DNA of 64,000 nt, taken from positions 30,789,278 through 30,853,277 of the forward strand of contig OY987302.1 in NCBI GenBank assembly GCA_963920635.1, in the 5' to 3' direction. Positions 33,009 through 44,436 of this stretch are shown here, one piece after another. Below the pieces are notes generated by a model, which ran no database searches, had not been told where the DNA came from, and worked only from the letters and a program-made list of their open reading frames with translations. The stretch's first letter is position 1. Every line of letters begins with the position of its first letter. Made by a program: the position numbers and the translations under genes. The stretch comes from Pseudeuparius sepicola. Its lineage: Eukaryota; Arthropoda; Insecta; Coleoptera; Anthribidae.

Positions 33009-34843
33009 CCACTTCTGTAAATTCTTTCCATGAGTTTGCTCATATCTAAAATAACCTGAAATTGTTTGCACTTTTCGCATTAACTTTCGACAATGTTCGC
33101 ACCACAGGGTTTGCATTGTCAAGTGCAAAAGCCTACTTAAGTTTCTCATGGACTGATTCTAAAGTTTTTCTGGCCTAGCTTTCCCGAATAAAAGAAGGAA
33201 ATAGAAGACGTCGAGAGCATTGTATACAATCAAGTTAGGTTAGGTACAGTAAAAGCAATCGCGCAATACCTGTTCACCGCGTGAATACTACCTACTCACT
33301 AAGTAAAAGCCCATACTGCCAGAACATTAAAGAAATTCTCGGAAAAGCTAACAAAACAAAACTAACCAATTTTCTTTTGCGGATATCTCGATCGATTTCT
33401 ATAACTAAAATCGTGGCGTAAATAAAACCACGTGTTCAGCGAGCCTAACAGGGGTGTACTCGATCGCAAAAGTATATGTACGCGGTTCTATCTTGTTGTT
33501 TTCAGTTATTTAGACACTGCCACAAATAATTTTATAGATGTTTTGAAGCATTTTAATTAAGCCAATAATTTTCTTCTGAAGTATTTTTATGCAAACAATT
33601 GTAAAACTAAAATTAAATACAGGTCGTGCCTCAGTGCGGCATTGGCGAAAATCTCAGCCCACGTGCTCTTGTTTACGACAGAGTTGCTCGATTTTAGTAT
33701 AGGGACTTTACTTTTACTTGTTCGGCGCGGCGCGCCAAATTCGACTCCCTCCCCAGCACGTACCAAATCGGAAAATGGCTCAAACGGCGGAACGTCTTTT
33801 CCGCTTGTGGCGCTCTTCAATAGCGATGTGGCACTTATTTTTTTGTGGCCCCAGGCAAAATTTTGACTTAAAATATCGAACTGCGCCCGCTAGCCGAGAC
33901 CAAAGGAAAGCGTTACATACATACTACATTTTTTGAGAAGCGAGGGCGACTATAAACCCCTAAGAGGTCCGGCAGGACCGGACTAGGCGTTTATAACAAG
34001 AACAGATTGTATCAATCCGAGCACTGACGTCAATCAATATATGAGTGAACCAATTAGAACAACTAATCTACCAAGCTTGAATAGTGTACCTTGTTGATAA
34101 CTTTATTTCGATAACAAATCCACGAACACACGTTACTTTCACCTACGCTTAGAATAATGACCAATATTAATGTGCGTTACTTCTAGTCGCAGCTAGATAG
34201 AGTAGTCAGTATTGATATTCCAAAATTATGTCCCAAATTTGCGATATATTAACAAATGGTGAAAATTATACATTCTGAGGATGATAATAATTGATTCAAA
34301 CATGAAGTTTTAATACAGAAATTCCGATACAAAACAAGACTTAAAAGAACTAGTCTAGTTGCGATATCGGCTCTCATTTTGCGGTTTTCTTGTGAGTGAC
34401 ACAAAAAAGTTTCTAATGGGTTATTCTCAGCCAGAAAAAATAATTTAATTTTCTGTAGCTATCCAAGGCGTGTCCTTTATGATGTAACAAAAACTAATTA
34501 TTGTCATTTTGCATCGTTGGAATCAGAAAAAAACCTCTTTCTAACTATCTAAAAATATAGGTGTTCCATTTAAAAGACATAAATTGCATATTTTTATATG
34601 CCTGAAAATCTACGACTTTGATTCCCATACTTTTTTCATAACTTGAAAAATAAAGGTAGGAGTCAAAGTTTCTGTGACTACTTTGTACTCTACCATTCTA
34701 CACTAGCTTTAAAACTGTTAAATTAGAGGCGTACATTAGAATTCATTGTATTCATGTAAATATACAAATTCCACACTGACAACAGCTTCTATCATACATA
34801 TTGTTGGCTAATCATTACTTTCAACAAAAAGAGTTTTATTTAC
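33009..34843. other. Non-coding, probably intron of the Roquin gene; GC-richer patch at 33620-33960
   Basis: No recognisable exon, RNA gene or element was found. A GC- and CpG-richer stretch at about 33620-33960 carries overlapping open frames on both strands (33587-33820 minus, 33642-33866 plus) with no known motif. Being on the 3' side of a minus-strand exon, this interval should be intronic if the Roquin gene is intact. Confidence 0.45.
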
Positions 34844-35019
34844 CTTGAAACAAGATGCTCTATATAGTAGTTGCACAACATGTCCAATGCTAGTTTTTGA
34901 AGCTTGCGGGAAATGTGGCTCTAGTCTCTGAACCACAAACATTACCAATACTTTTCTTGACAATGCCGAACCATCCTCTAAAGCCAATAGTACTAATTTT
35001 AAGACTTCTTCTTGCATAG
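34844..35019 (-). CDS. roq: Roquin (RC3H family) internal exon, ROQ domain
   Basis: This 176 bp exon encodes [16 protein letters not shown], then [17 protein letters not shown] and [15 protein letters not shown]. It is very close to vertebrate RC3H1/RC3H2 over the ROQ winged-helix region that binds stem-loop decay elements in mRNA. Splice signals frame it: a T-rich acceptor ending TTTTTAG at 35020-35025 and donor AAG|GTAAAT at 34838-34846 (minus strand). The first two exon bases complete a preceding codon, consistent with the Ala before MQEE in family members. Roquins are cytoplasmic RING/CCCH proteins that repress target mRNAs. I could not find the neighbouring exons (RING, CCCH) in this window, so the introns must be long, or this is an isolated fragment. 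It looks under coding constraint. Confidence 0.88.
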
Positions 35020-35098
35020 CTAAAAATTACATAATGAATTAGTCTTTGTCATTTTAATATTTTCACTACCATTTTACAGTGGTTCGCTCAAAAATTTT

Positions 35099-35111
35099 CA
35101 GGGTTGCCACC
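35099..35111 (+). repeat. hAT-like terminus CAGGGTTGCCACC
   Basis: An inward-facing terminus of the CAG[G/T]GTTGCCACC type, followed by TTTTCCCTGACC. Its partner of the same type faces it at 41440-41452. Flanking 8-mers do not match, so they need not be one element. Confidence 0.4.
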
Positions 35112-35149
35112 ATATTTCTAATTTTCCCAGTTTTCCCTGACCAAATACA

Positions 35150-35805
35150 CAAGGTTTCAGTTTTAAATTGACAACTTTATAAATGAATAAGAATAACGCC
35201 ACTTTCTCATATAAACTGAATGTCATTGGGGCTTCCTAAGGACGTTAAAGTTTGCAAAAAAAGAAATATATCTTTTAATATAACTGAAATTCAAACCAAA
35301 TTTGGTACTTATTACTGGCATAGGTTGACACAACATAAGTTTGCTGGATTACTTTTTTCTTAAATTATCATCACTAATTACACATACCTCCCCCACTAGT
35401 TTTTCTAAAATATACTGTGAATCGACCATAAAAATAGTAGTTTTCCAGATTTGTGAATGTGAATATTTATTTTATTTGGTTGTTTGAAACACGTGTACGC
35501 ATCAAACAACCAAATAAATGAAACAAAAATAAATATTATCATTCCCAAAACTGGAAAGCTATTATTTTTATGATCGATTTACAGTATATTTTATATAAAA
35601 ATTATACCAGTAATATGTGTACCATACTTGGTTTCAATAGCTATTAGTTGTGGTCACTTTCACTTATAATGAAAAATAACCTTCTTTTCTTGCAAAGTTT
35701 AACACTCTGTATCTTCCTTAGGGAGCTCCAGAGGCGTTAAGTTCATATGAGAAGGTGGCATTATTTTTCAAAGTTTTATTGTTTCTTGGAGATTGTCAGT
35801 TTACC
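35150..35805. mobile_element. Foldback element F2, about 650 bp
   Basis: Left arm 35150-35494 and right arm 35506-35805 are diverged reverse complements, with the axis at about 35500 (CACGTGT). Clear paired blocks include GGTTGTTTGA/TCAAACAACC, TTCCAG/CTGGAA and GCCACTTTCTCATAT/ATATGAGAAGGTGGC. Exact termini are uncertain. No coding sequence. Confidence 0.8.
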
Positions 35806-37540
35806 CATAAGTGCCTAGCATTGCCACTTGGCCACACATTACATGTTGGGTAGATGTCTATAGGGGAGCATGAGCTTAGTTTGGAGTCAGTAACATAGAT
35901 GGAAGGCCCATACACTTGCAGATATTGTTACAATATTTTATACAGTCATTGTTTGTTTGCGTTATAGTGTGCACTTTTTGAAGGTTAATTTTACTTTTGG
36001 CGAAAATACGGTCAAACCACGGTTCGAGTAAATATTATACGCTTGCCTTTGAATTAGTTCATGTGTGTATTGCATTGTTTTCACTAAACCTGATTTTGGG
36101 AAATGACCTTGTCAACCACGTGTTTTGTTTCAGATAAGTAGCCATATGGCAACGCTAGGCATTTACATTACACTAGGGTCCCTAGTTAGGGAGAGTTGGT
36201 ACAATAGTCATTAGTGTCGATTATTCGCCGATTTTGGGCATTATAGAGATATTTAGATTATTTTCTATCTTTTGCCCCCGTAAAAATTTTAGATATCCAT
36301 AGAAACTGTATGACAAGTTAGGGGTTGTTTGTTTTAGGTTATAATTTATGTCAAATTGCAGAAAAATGATGGGAACTCATTAGCGGAGACTTTTTTTTTT
36401 TAAATAGGAAACTGAAACAATGTATGTCTGGTTGCCCTCGATAAGAAAACTTATAAGGCATAAATATGAATAACATTATCAAATAGTTTAAGTTTTGAGT
36501 TGGCAAAAATAGCAGCAAGAAAATACAACACTAAAAGAATGACACTGTTATTTCCACTATAAAATAATTCAAAAGAAAAATGTAAAATATTGCATATTAG
36601 TTTTCAAGCATTAGTTGCAGCTGCCCGATTATTAGAAATAACCAAATACTTGGCATGGCAAGCAGTATTAAAGTTGCGGTAACTGAGATGGGAACTTTGA
36701 ATAAGTAGTTATTACGTAATTATGACTTAAAAACCGACTTATTAGTTTTTATTACTTATATTTAGAAAGTTTGAGTAATTACACAGAAATTGAGACTACA
36801 AGTTGGAACTTTATGGTTTCAGTACTTCTAAATAGTTTCTGAAGTATCTGGAACGGAATTGTTACTATGCAAAATTAAGTTAGTCACATCAACTCTAAAG
36901 TCACAATTACTTTGTTCTGTTACTTGTTTATCACTTTAAAGTTTTTATTACTTTATAGTAATGGTGAAAATAAACTTCTACATATCTTAGCGTTTCGGAA
37001 ATATATAGTCATATTTAAAGTGAAATTAACTTTCCCGCCACTCGAGAAAACTACTGTATGGTAGGTTTGACTTCCCACTCCATTTTAAAAGTAATACAAA
37101 GTTCCAATTACTACAAAAAATACTTTAAAGTAAATGTAACTTCTATAGAGACCAAAATACGTACTCATTGGAAAATAAATTTAGTTCCTTTCAATCGTTG
37201 GAAGGATTCGGTCGTTTTTGCAACGTGATGAAAATGTCAGTCATTAGAAAGAAGAAAAATTATAGACACATAGCAGTTGGATGAAACAAATCGAAACAGG
37301 AGCAACTGTCTTCAATACAAAATTACAAAACGCTTCTCTTGAGTGGCCACAATTTTAAATACCGAGATTTTGAAGTATAGCACCAAACACAATCGGCTGA
37401 AAATAACACTCGCATATAAAAATTACAGGTTAAAGTTCCAAATGGTGGCATTCAGAAGTTCAAAATGGTGGCATTTGGAACTTAAACGAGGCTTCTGGAA
37501 CCTTGAAGTCATCTTGTAGCAAATGCGACTTTAGAGTTTG
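35806..37540. other. AT-rich non-coding sequence with scattered short repeats
   Basis: No gene is seen. A TGCCTAGC-type motif at about 35811 and 36143 recurs near 40788 and 41074. The part from about 36690 to 37130 is full of GTAATTAC/TTACTT-like words. Two near copies of CAAAATGGTGGCATT lie at about 37441-37485. Confidence 0.4.
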
Positions 37541-37799
37541 AAATGTAGTGCCTCCTTATCATTATCCATATCGTTATTTTATTTATTAGTTTAAACATGA
37601 ATATAGCTAGGCAGCAGTTTAGATTGTAGGACGCTAAAGTAGGTAACTATAACAATTGTATATTGGAACAGACGAATTGAAGCGTTCACAGAATAAAGAT
37701 GTAACATCGACAACCAACCTGTTTGATTCCACAACATGGCGACCCTGCCTTTTCAACTGTACTACCAAAAAATAAAAATTGAGCTGACAACAACATTAA

Positions 37800-37961
37800 A
37801 TGGGGAAAAATCAATCAAAAGAAGAAACTGTTGTAATACAGTCAGGGAACAGCGGCGGCACCTCGGCAACAACAGAATCTTTCACCAAATTCACCACAAA
37901 GGACATATTGAGCCTCCTAATATTGCTATTGGCAGTTATAATAATTGGCTTATATATTTGA
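37800..37961 (+). CDS. Small ORF with N-myristoylation-like start and one membrane helix
   Basis: The 53 residue frame starts MGKNQSKEE, matching an N-myristoylation context (Met-Gly..Ser at position 6), and ends in a strongly hydrophobic segment, SLLILLLAVIIIGLYI, at residues about 37-53. TGA at 37959-37961 ends it inside or just after the helix, and basic residues follow in another frame, so it is probably truncated. Some insect LTR elements carry a comparable short membrane ORF before gag. It lies 50 nt after the primer site and about 285 nt before the gag fragment. Function unknown; membrane targeting is my inference. Confidence 0.45.
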   Translation: MGKNQSKEETVVIQSGNSGGTSATTESFTKFTTKDILSLLILLLAVIIIGLYI

Positions 37962-38245
37962 AAGAAGTGCGTGAAAGCTATAGAGGTAAAGATTCGAAGA
38001 GTGGTCGGAAGAAGTATGGAGCAAGTCTAAAAGAAAAACAATAGAGAGCAGTCAACAACTGGCCGTCCCAAAACCGGCAACCAGCAACGCGGGAACGGTC
38101 TCTAGTGTGGCGCACGGCCGCTAGTCCGCAACGTGGGAGCTACTTTGCATGGCCACAACTGATTTCCGACACCTCCTAGAGGAAATTAAAATTTTTTCAC
38201 CGCAATTTAATCAAGGATCCAGTTTCCAGGCGAGGAGCAGCAGCT

Positions 38246-38656
38246 ATGCAAAGAAGACAAAACAAGGTAGATACATTCAAAAACGAGTTAATAAAAATTA
38301 AAAGTAGATTTAATTCAGCTAAAGTTAAAGAAAAGGATATTGTATAAGCTAAGGATTATATTGAATCTATAGACAAGTATTTTATTATCTTAGATAAGCT
38401 TTTGCAAGAAAGAATTATAATTAGTCTACAAGCAAGCAAGGTCCAGCAGGACGACAATTTGGATAGTTTCAGTAGTTCAGATTCAGAAAATTGTCACAAC
38501 ATACCTTTAAAAGTCACTAAAATGGATTTTGATTTTAAAACAGCAACTCAACTTTTAACAGAATTTTCAGGGGAAGCTGACAAAGATGATTTTATCTCGT
38601 ATTTTAGATTAAAAATTATGTATTTCGGATTGTATCAAAAAAGTAGTAGTAAGTAA
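38246..38656 (+). pseudogene. LTR retrotransposon gag fragment
   Basis: The frame starts at ATG 38246 and includes an in-frame TAA near 38345. Recognisable parts are FNSAKVKEKDIV, DYIESIDKYFIILDKLLQERI and, later, MDFDFKTATQLLTEFSGEAD, which resemble gag proteins of insect gypsy-like elements where a helical N-terminus precedes the capsid. It ends at 38654-38656 and the capsid core is missing. It lies downstream of the LTR/primer site and the small membrane ORF on the same strand. It is a decayed fragment. Confidence 0.6.
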
Positions 38657-39192
38657 TTTATGCAGACCATGCAATCCTTAATAGCTGATAAAATTATTGG
38701 AACTCAACAGAAAATAGAGTAGAGGTTATCTACATTATATTATATTATATACCAATATACCTATAAATTTAATATATTCATTTTAACAAATTTGCATTTA
38801 CTCTTCAATTTGATTGCTAAGTCATTATTTGTTGGCAAAACTTACAGTTTAACTGTAACCTTCATTGCACTTTTCACTTTTTCATAATTAAACGGCGAAT
38901 TTGGCCAAAATTACGATTTAGTAACAGTAATAATTAATAATAGTAATTAAATGAATAGGAGGAGCTTTTCAAATAACCCGCCATTTGTGCGCATGTATCA
39001 CGGACCAACTTTAGTACATATAGAGAGCCGTGTGGTCAGAAGTTTGTTACATTCATGGCATCTATCCCAAATTATTTTTCATCCACAAAATTGATGTGAC
39101 TTGAAAAATTGTTTTTTCTGTTAAAAAGTGACACTATTGTCCTAACTCTCCCAATCCAGGAACTCTACATATATTACACAAACTTTTTTCCC

Positions 39193-40720
39193 CAGGCGCG
39201 GTTTTACATTACAGGACGCTATCGAAATGGCTTTTAAGGACAATATTGATGAAATATTCATCAAGCCCCCAGATCCTTCTGACTTAACCGATGAGGATTC
39301 TGGAAATGAGGATGGTGGAGGCGCAATGGAAAATTTGCCTGGAACACATCTTTGAGCTCCCATTGCAGTTAGATTGGTCAATGATGAACGTATTATAACG
39401 TATATAAAATTACAGAACAATCTAACCAACCAATTGAATGGATATTTGGGGACTCTGAACCTAGGAAACAGCCATTTACAAAGGCAGATTTTTCATCCTA
39501 TAAGAACCTCTCGCCTAATGAATTTGAAAAAAAATTTGACGACCAGCTGTTACTGTATTTACAACAGGAACGTACAAAATATATGCCTTTTATATGAATG
39601 CAACTGATCCCAAAATTTCTAAAGACCTAAAATGCTTTTTGGCAATACCGATAATTAGTGGATATAATGAACTGCCGGGAAAAAGATTCTATTGGGACTC
39701 TGAACAGGACATGAAAAACAACTTGGTATCAAATTCTATGCATAGAGATTGGTTTTTGCAAAGATCCAATTTTATCCAGTGTGCTGATAACAACAATCCA
39801 GATGACAGACAAGATTTGGAAATTACGGCTCCTCTTTGATAGGATAAAAAGTAAATGTCTGCAACATTTTGTGTCTCAAGAGGCATTACGCTATGATGAA
39901 AGCATGATAAAATACTTCGGACGGCACAGTTGCAAACAATTTATAAGGGGAAAAGCCATACGATTCCTGTACAAGATGTGGTGCTTAAATACCACAGAAG
40001 GTTATTTGATAAACTAAACAATTTGTACCAAGGTAATATTCTCATAAACTAAATGTAACATAATTTTTACTAAAATACATATCCTTTTTTGTCAGAAGAA
40101 GTCCCTCGTCGCTCCGATGAATATGAAGAAATATTTGGCAAAGCTTCAGAACCTTTGGTGAGAATGCTGGGAGAAGTAACCTAAATTCATGGTGCCCTTC
40201 CATTTAAGCTGCATTTTGACAATTTATTTACTGGACAAAATTTACTTAAATGTCAGAAGGAAAGGGGGTGAGAGGGTACGGGAACTATAATGGAAAATAG
40301 AATCCCTCAATCATGCCCCCATGTCATAAAAAAATTATTAGAAAAAATGTCAAGGCAATTTTGAATCAATTATCAACAAAACAGATGGTATTATTTTTGT
40401 ACATTGGGTTGACAACAGGGTGGTAATTGTTGCATCTACATGCTACGGCGTTCAGCCCACAAGTAGCATCCGCTGATATTCACAATCTGAAAAAAAGGTT
40501 GTAGCTGTACCCAGACCCAATGTCATCAGTAAATACAAAGCATTTATGGGGGAGTGTGGAACTCATGGACGGAAACATATCACGACATCGAGATGGCATT
40601 AGAGGCAAAAAATGGCTCAATGACTCAATTACTATTCCGGAGAGAAATTATACAGACCTATTAGATAGACTGGACCACCTGGTAAGTCACACTGAAGAAA
40701 AGAAGGAACACACAAAATAG
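39193..40720 (+). pseudogene. piggyBac transposase relic
   Basis: Pieces in several frames match PGBD transposases in order. The N-terminal part (39195-39355) reads GFTLQDAIEMAF and LTDEDSGNEDGGG. Then come LKCFLAIPIISGYNELPGKRFYW and MHRDWFLQRSNFIQCADNNNP (39594-39839), and RYDESMIKYFGRHSCKQFIRGKAIRF (39840-40016), whose Asp in DES is the first catalytic position. A later frame has LHFDNLFTG, with the second Asp, near 40210, and a tail with SVELMDGNISRHRDGIRGKKW (40520-40620), where the third Asp lies in LMDG. Many stops and gaps make it dead. It is a different lineage from the piggyBac at 46-48 kb. Terminal repeats were not found. Candidate splice acceptor CCCCAG precedes the first motif. 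Confidence 0.85.
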
Positions 40721-40782
40721 CATATTGACTAAACAATAATTGAGAAGTATTTAACTTTTTAGTATAATGGCCGATTACAGTA

Positions 40783-41345
40783 GTACAACTGCCTAGCGTT
40801 TCCATATGGCAACATTACTTTTTGAAAAATGTACAAGTTGCAAACAATAAGTTTGTATTAAAAGATGTATGGGTGTCTTATACAAAAAATCATTTAAAAT
40901 AATTTAATTCAATTTAGTTTCTTTTAATTCTCAGTGCTTATGGGTAAAAAATAAAACAACGTGTATAATATAATGATTATCACTTCTAAGTCACCAGAGT
41001 TTTGAGTCTGCAAGAAGATTTAAAAATATATAATTTGCTAAAAATGAACATTTAAAATCATTTAAAGTACAACTGCCTAGTGTTTCCATATGGCAACATT
41101 ACTTTTTGAAAAATGTATGAGTTGCAAACAATAAGTTTGTATTAAACGATGTATGGATGTCTTCTTATACAAAAAATCATTTAAAATAATCTAATTCAAT
41201 TTAGTTTCTTTTAATTCTCGATGCTTATGTGTCAAACAACCTGTATAATATAATTGTTATCACTTCTATGTCACCAGAGTTTTGAGTCTGCAAGAAGATT
41301 TAAAAATATGTATTTTGCTAAAACTGAACATTTAAAATCAGAAAA
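40783..41345. repeat. Two-copy tandem duplication, about 284 bp unit
   Basis: Copy 1 (40783-41066) and copy 2 (41067 to about 41345) both start GTACAACTGCCTAG and share most of their length, including TTTGAGTCTGCAAGAAGATT. They carry the TGCCTAGC motif also seen at about 35811 and 36143. Confidence 0.88.
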
Positions 41346-41439
41346 AATGTAAAAGTCAAATGCCATGACTTTCAGCAGACTGCAACAAATTTCCCTGACT
41401 CTGTTCACATTTCCCTGACTTTTCCCGTTTTTTTAGGAA

Positions 41440-41452
41440 GGTGGCAACACTG
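41440..41452 (-). repeat. hAT-like terminus GGTGGCAACACTG
   Basis: Faces the 35099-35111 terminus; preceded by two TTTCCCTGACT subterminal repeats (about 41390 and 41411). Confidence 0.4.
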
Positions 41453-41609
41453 AGTTTGGACAAATCACACTAATCTTTGGAAACAAAATAAATTCAAAGG
41501 TTTTGAAAAGACATCAACATGCACCCGAGAAAGCTTTATATTTCACACCTTACCTAGTATATATGAAATTATATCCGTTCAGATACCTAACTTCTCTATT
41601 CTGTAGATT

Positions 41610-42150
41610 GTAAAGAATATAACAATATGAACATAAAAAATTATAAATTAAATAAAACTTTTTTTACTCGTTATTAATCGAAAAATTTTATTCCTTTCTC
41701 CAAAAACGCGAAAAACTTAAAACACATATTGCAGATGTTATATTAAAAATCTTTGAAAATTCTAAAGTTGAAATTGAACGTGAAACTTGAATAACAACCA
41801 TTTAATGGAAAAAGAATCTAAACAACAGGAATAACAATATAATTTGCACTGAAGAGTTATTTTAGAAATTGTTGAAAATGATCACCATTATATTATTATT
41901 TTATTTTATTGTTATTCCTGATTCTTTTTTATCTCTTGACTTTTTCCATTAAATGGTTGTTATTCAAGTTTGATGTTTAATTTCATAGCCAACTTTTGAA
42001 TTTTCAAAGATTTTAAATATCACATCTGCAATACGTGTTTTCAGTTATTCGCATTTTTGGCGAAAGCGATAAAGTTTTTCGAAAAATAACAATAGTAAAA
42101 AAAGTTTTAGAATTAAATTCTTCATAACACAAAGTAACAATTTTGTAAGT
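41610..42150. mobile_element. Foldback element F3, about 540 bp
   Basis: Arms at about 41610-41845 and 41920-42150 are reverse complements, for example AACAACCATTTAATGGAAAAAG paired with its complement around 41942-41963 (only ends compared here) and CATCTGCAATA with TATTGCAGATG. The loop is about 75 bp. No coding sequence. Confidence 0.78.
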
Positions 42151-43020
42151 CCGCCAACAGACAAAAAAGTTCTGTCACATTTTTATGGTGCATCACTCTG
42201 TATCAACCCTTTAAAATGGTACAATTGAATTATGTTTTCTGTTGATTAATGCCCTTGGTACACCCACAACGTGTACCAAATTTAGTTTTTCCAAGTTCAA
42301 AAATATCTTATTTTGGGCTCCCCTGTATGCGTTAATTTTGGCAAAGCGGGTGGGCTCTGCAAATGGATGAATAAAAACTTGTTTTTAAAAAGGTTTTTAT
42401 TTTCATTTTTATCTTGCTATTTAGTCTTATGTTTATTTCGTACTAATTCTGGTGTCTTTTGAAATTTTGAAATTATCTCTTTTACCTTTAGTGTTTTTTT
42501 CTTTTATACCCTATTTCCAGGATATCCTCCTGCTAATTTATGTTGTGCGCTTGTTATTGTTTGTTATTGTTTTTCTGGGGAAATCGTTACCAGATTATGT
42601 TTTGCGCATTATGACATTTTTTTGGACTTCTAGGAAAAACGTTACTAGTTTACGTACAATTATTTAGATTCACATATCTACGGGAAATATCGTAATAATA
42701 CTAATTGGTTATTTTATTATATTTTTGATATTTCTGAGGAATAGACTTGTCATTTGGTGTAACATATATTTGGACTTACCATCTATTCAGAATATGTTAC
42801 TATGGGTTAGATGGTGGGTACTAATGTTTTTAAATCACTCTAGAATTTAGCAAAAGAACCTTATCTAATTTCTATCGAGCACGGTTAGAATAACATCATT
42901 TCTAACTTAAATTTAACTTGACAAGCAATGAACTTGCTTAAGTTTTGTTAAGGTTACAATTTATTATTATCTCATGTCTAGCTCTTTGATTTATAATAAA
43001 TTAAATAATTTTATTCTTTG
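42151..43020. other. No recognised feature
   Basis: AT-rich. An open frame at 42452-42667 is hydrophobic because of T-rich codons and has no recognisable motif, so it is not called as a gene. Confidence 0.5.
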
Positions 43021-43530
43021 AAATTAGTAAAGTTCATATACTTTGCACAGATATGTATTTATTAAAATCCTGACAGTGCTTTCGGTTAAACAACCATCTT
43101 CAGTGCCATTTATAATACGTATACTTATGTTATAAAACACAAGATCATTCAAACTGATAAACTTACTTGTCAAATACAAACTCTAAAATTGTGAAAACCA
43201 ACCACATGTTGGTAACCTTTAAAGTATTTTAAGTATTATAAGAAAAACGTGGGCAGACTCCATCAATCAAAGTGCTGATCCCACCATCCGGTTAACAATT
43301 GAAATCGTAACATAACTAAATCACTTTTTTTTTTAAATTACGTTAATACAAGTTAAAATTATTATTTCGAGTTGAGACGAGGATGAGGCATGACGTTCAG
43401 CCAGAACCGGGTTGTCAAAAGTCAAATTACTGTCGATATTCTAGCACATGGCCACTATTACACCACGTGATAACAACTGGTGCTCTAGGAACTTATCGTG
43501 AACACAAAGTGCTGAATGGTGAGCAAAAGG
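43021..43530 (-). repeat. Penelope-like element type 2 terminal repeat, hammerhead-like core
   Basis: About 500 bp present again in inverted orientation at 55540-56041. On the minus strand 43080-43103 reads CTGAAGAT, a GGTT..AACC stem, then GAAA, the arrangement of a hammerhead core known from PLE terminal repeats. It lies on the 3' side of the PLE GIY-YIG fragment at 43975-44436, same strand. Confidence 0.7.
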
Positions 43531-43974
43531 TACAAATGCTCAACATTATTTTACAAAACTGTGGAAATCGAGAATGAAGTTGTTATAATTATGAATATGG
43601 CGTGATAAACTATCTAAATTGAGTTTAAGATATTTTATAAAATATTTTTTGGCATACTAAGTTTTAATTTTGTAAAGTTTTAAATTTGATATTTTTATAT
43701 ATTAATTTAAAGGATGTTTGCAAAAGGAAGACTGTGAACTTCATGCCTCAAGTCAAAGCTGAGAGAAAGCAATAAAAAGTACTAGGAAGAGCTGAAACTG
43801 CAACAGGTTAGCAACTCCTGGTGTCCCCGAAGGTTTTTCATCATTGAGAGTTAGCCCAACAATCTACGGTGTAAAGGGATGAAGCTTCTATTTAAGTTAA
43901 CTTGGATATTAAGGCAATCTTTATTAATTTGTAATTCTTTTTTAATTTCTAAATCTTCTTAAAAATCCAATTTA

Positions 43975-44436
43975 TTAAAAATTTTTTGTGAAAGTTTGTA
44001 TGATTATTTTAGAATTTCTTTGAGGACTAAAAATGTGGTTAAAATGTTTTAAGTGATCTCCAAAAACTGAGTTGTCTCTTGTGAGATGATCATGAATACG
44101 AGTCTTCAAAGGGTGACAAGTTCTACCCATATATGAAGCTGAACATGAATCACAATTGAACTTATAAACACCACTCTTGTTCAAGTCTTCCACTTCATCC
44201 TTACTATTAACAATAAACTGGCCCAGTCTGTTACGTGTTTTGAAAGAAACTTTAACATTATTAAAATATTGGTGAATGCACCGGAAAACTTCTTGTGACA
44301 AATTTTCGTCAACGAAGGGGATAGAAATGTACCTACTCTCTGTTAATGATAGGTAAGCTGTTTTTAAGTTTTTTGGATTTAAATTTCTGAATGATAAGAT
44401 CGACAATAGAAGGGTCATATCTATTATTAAAGGCAA
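43975..44436 (-). pseudogene. Penelope-like element type 2: C-terminal GIY-YIG endonuclease fragment
   Basis: The last third encodes SGVYKFNCDSCSASYMGRT followed by HPLKTRIHDHL. This is the PLE form of the GIY-YIG nuclease, with Val-Tyr for the first signature pair and Tyr-Met-Gly for the second, plus the Cys pair typical of PLEs. Upstream, the stretch YISIPFVDENLSQEVFRCI and VSFKTRNRLGQFIV matches the linker between RT and nuclease. RT itself is absent. The frame ends near the low-coordinate side and the terminal repeat at 43021-43530 follows, as in PLE layout. GIY-YIG would nick target DNA for priming. This is a 5'-truncated copy. Confidence 0.82.

Larger units (their letters stand above)
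37540..38720 (+). mobile_element. LTR retrotransposon relic: LTR end, primer site, small membrane ORF and gag fragment
   Basis: An LTR-like stretch with AATAAA (about 37691) ends in ACAACA at 37736 and is followed at once by TGGCGACCCTGCC (37737-37749), which has the form and place of a primer-binding site. A small ORF and a gag fragment follow on the plus strand. The 5' edge of the LTR (TGTAGTGCC near 37540) is a guess. Pol and the 3' LTR are not found. Confidence 0.6.

Noticed and set aside
42452..42667. Hydrophobic 71-codon frame
   Set aside because: T-rich sequence gives Leu/Phe/Val codons by chance; no signal or neighbour support.
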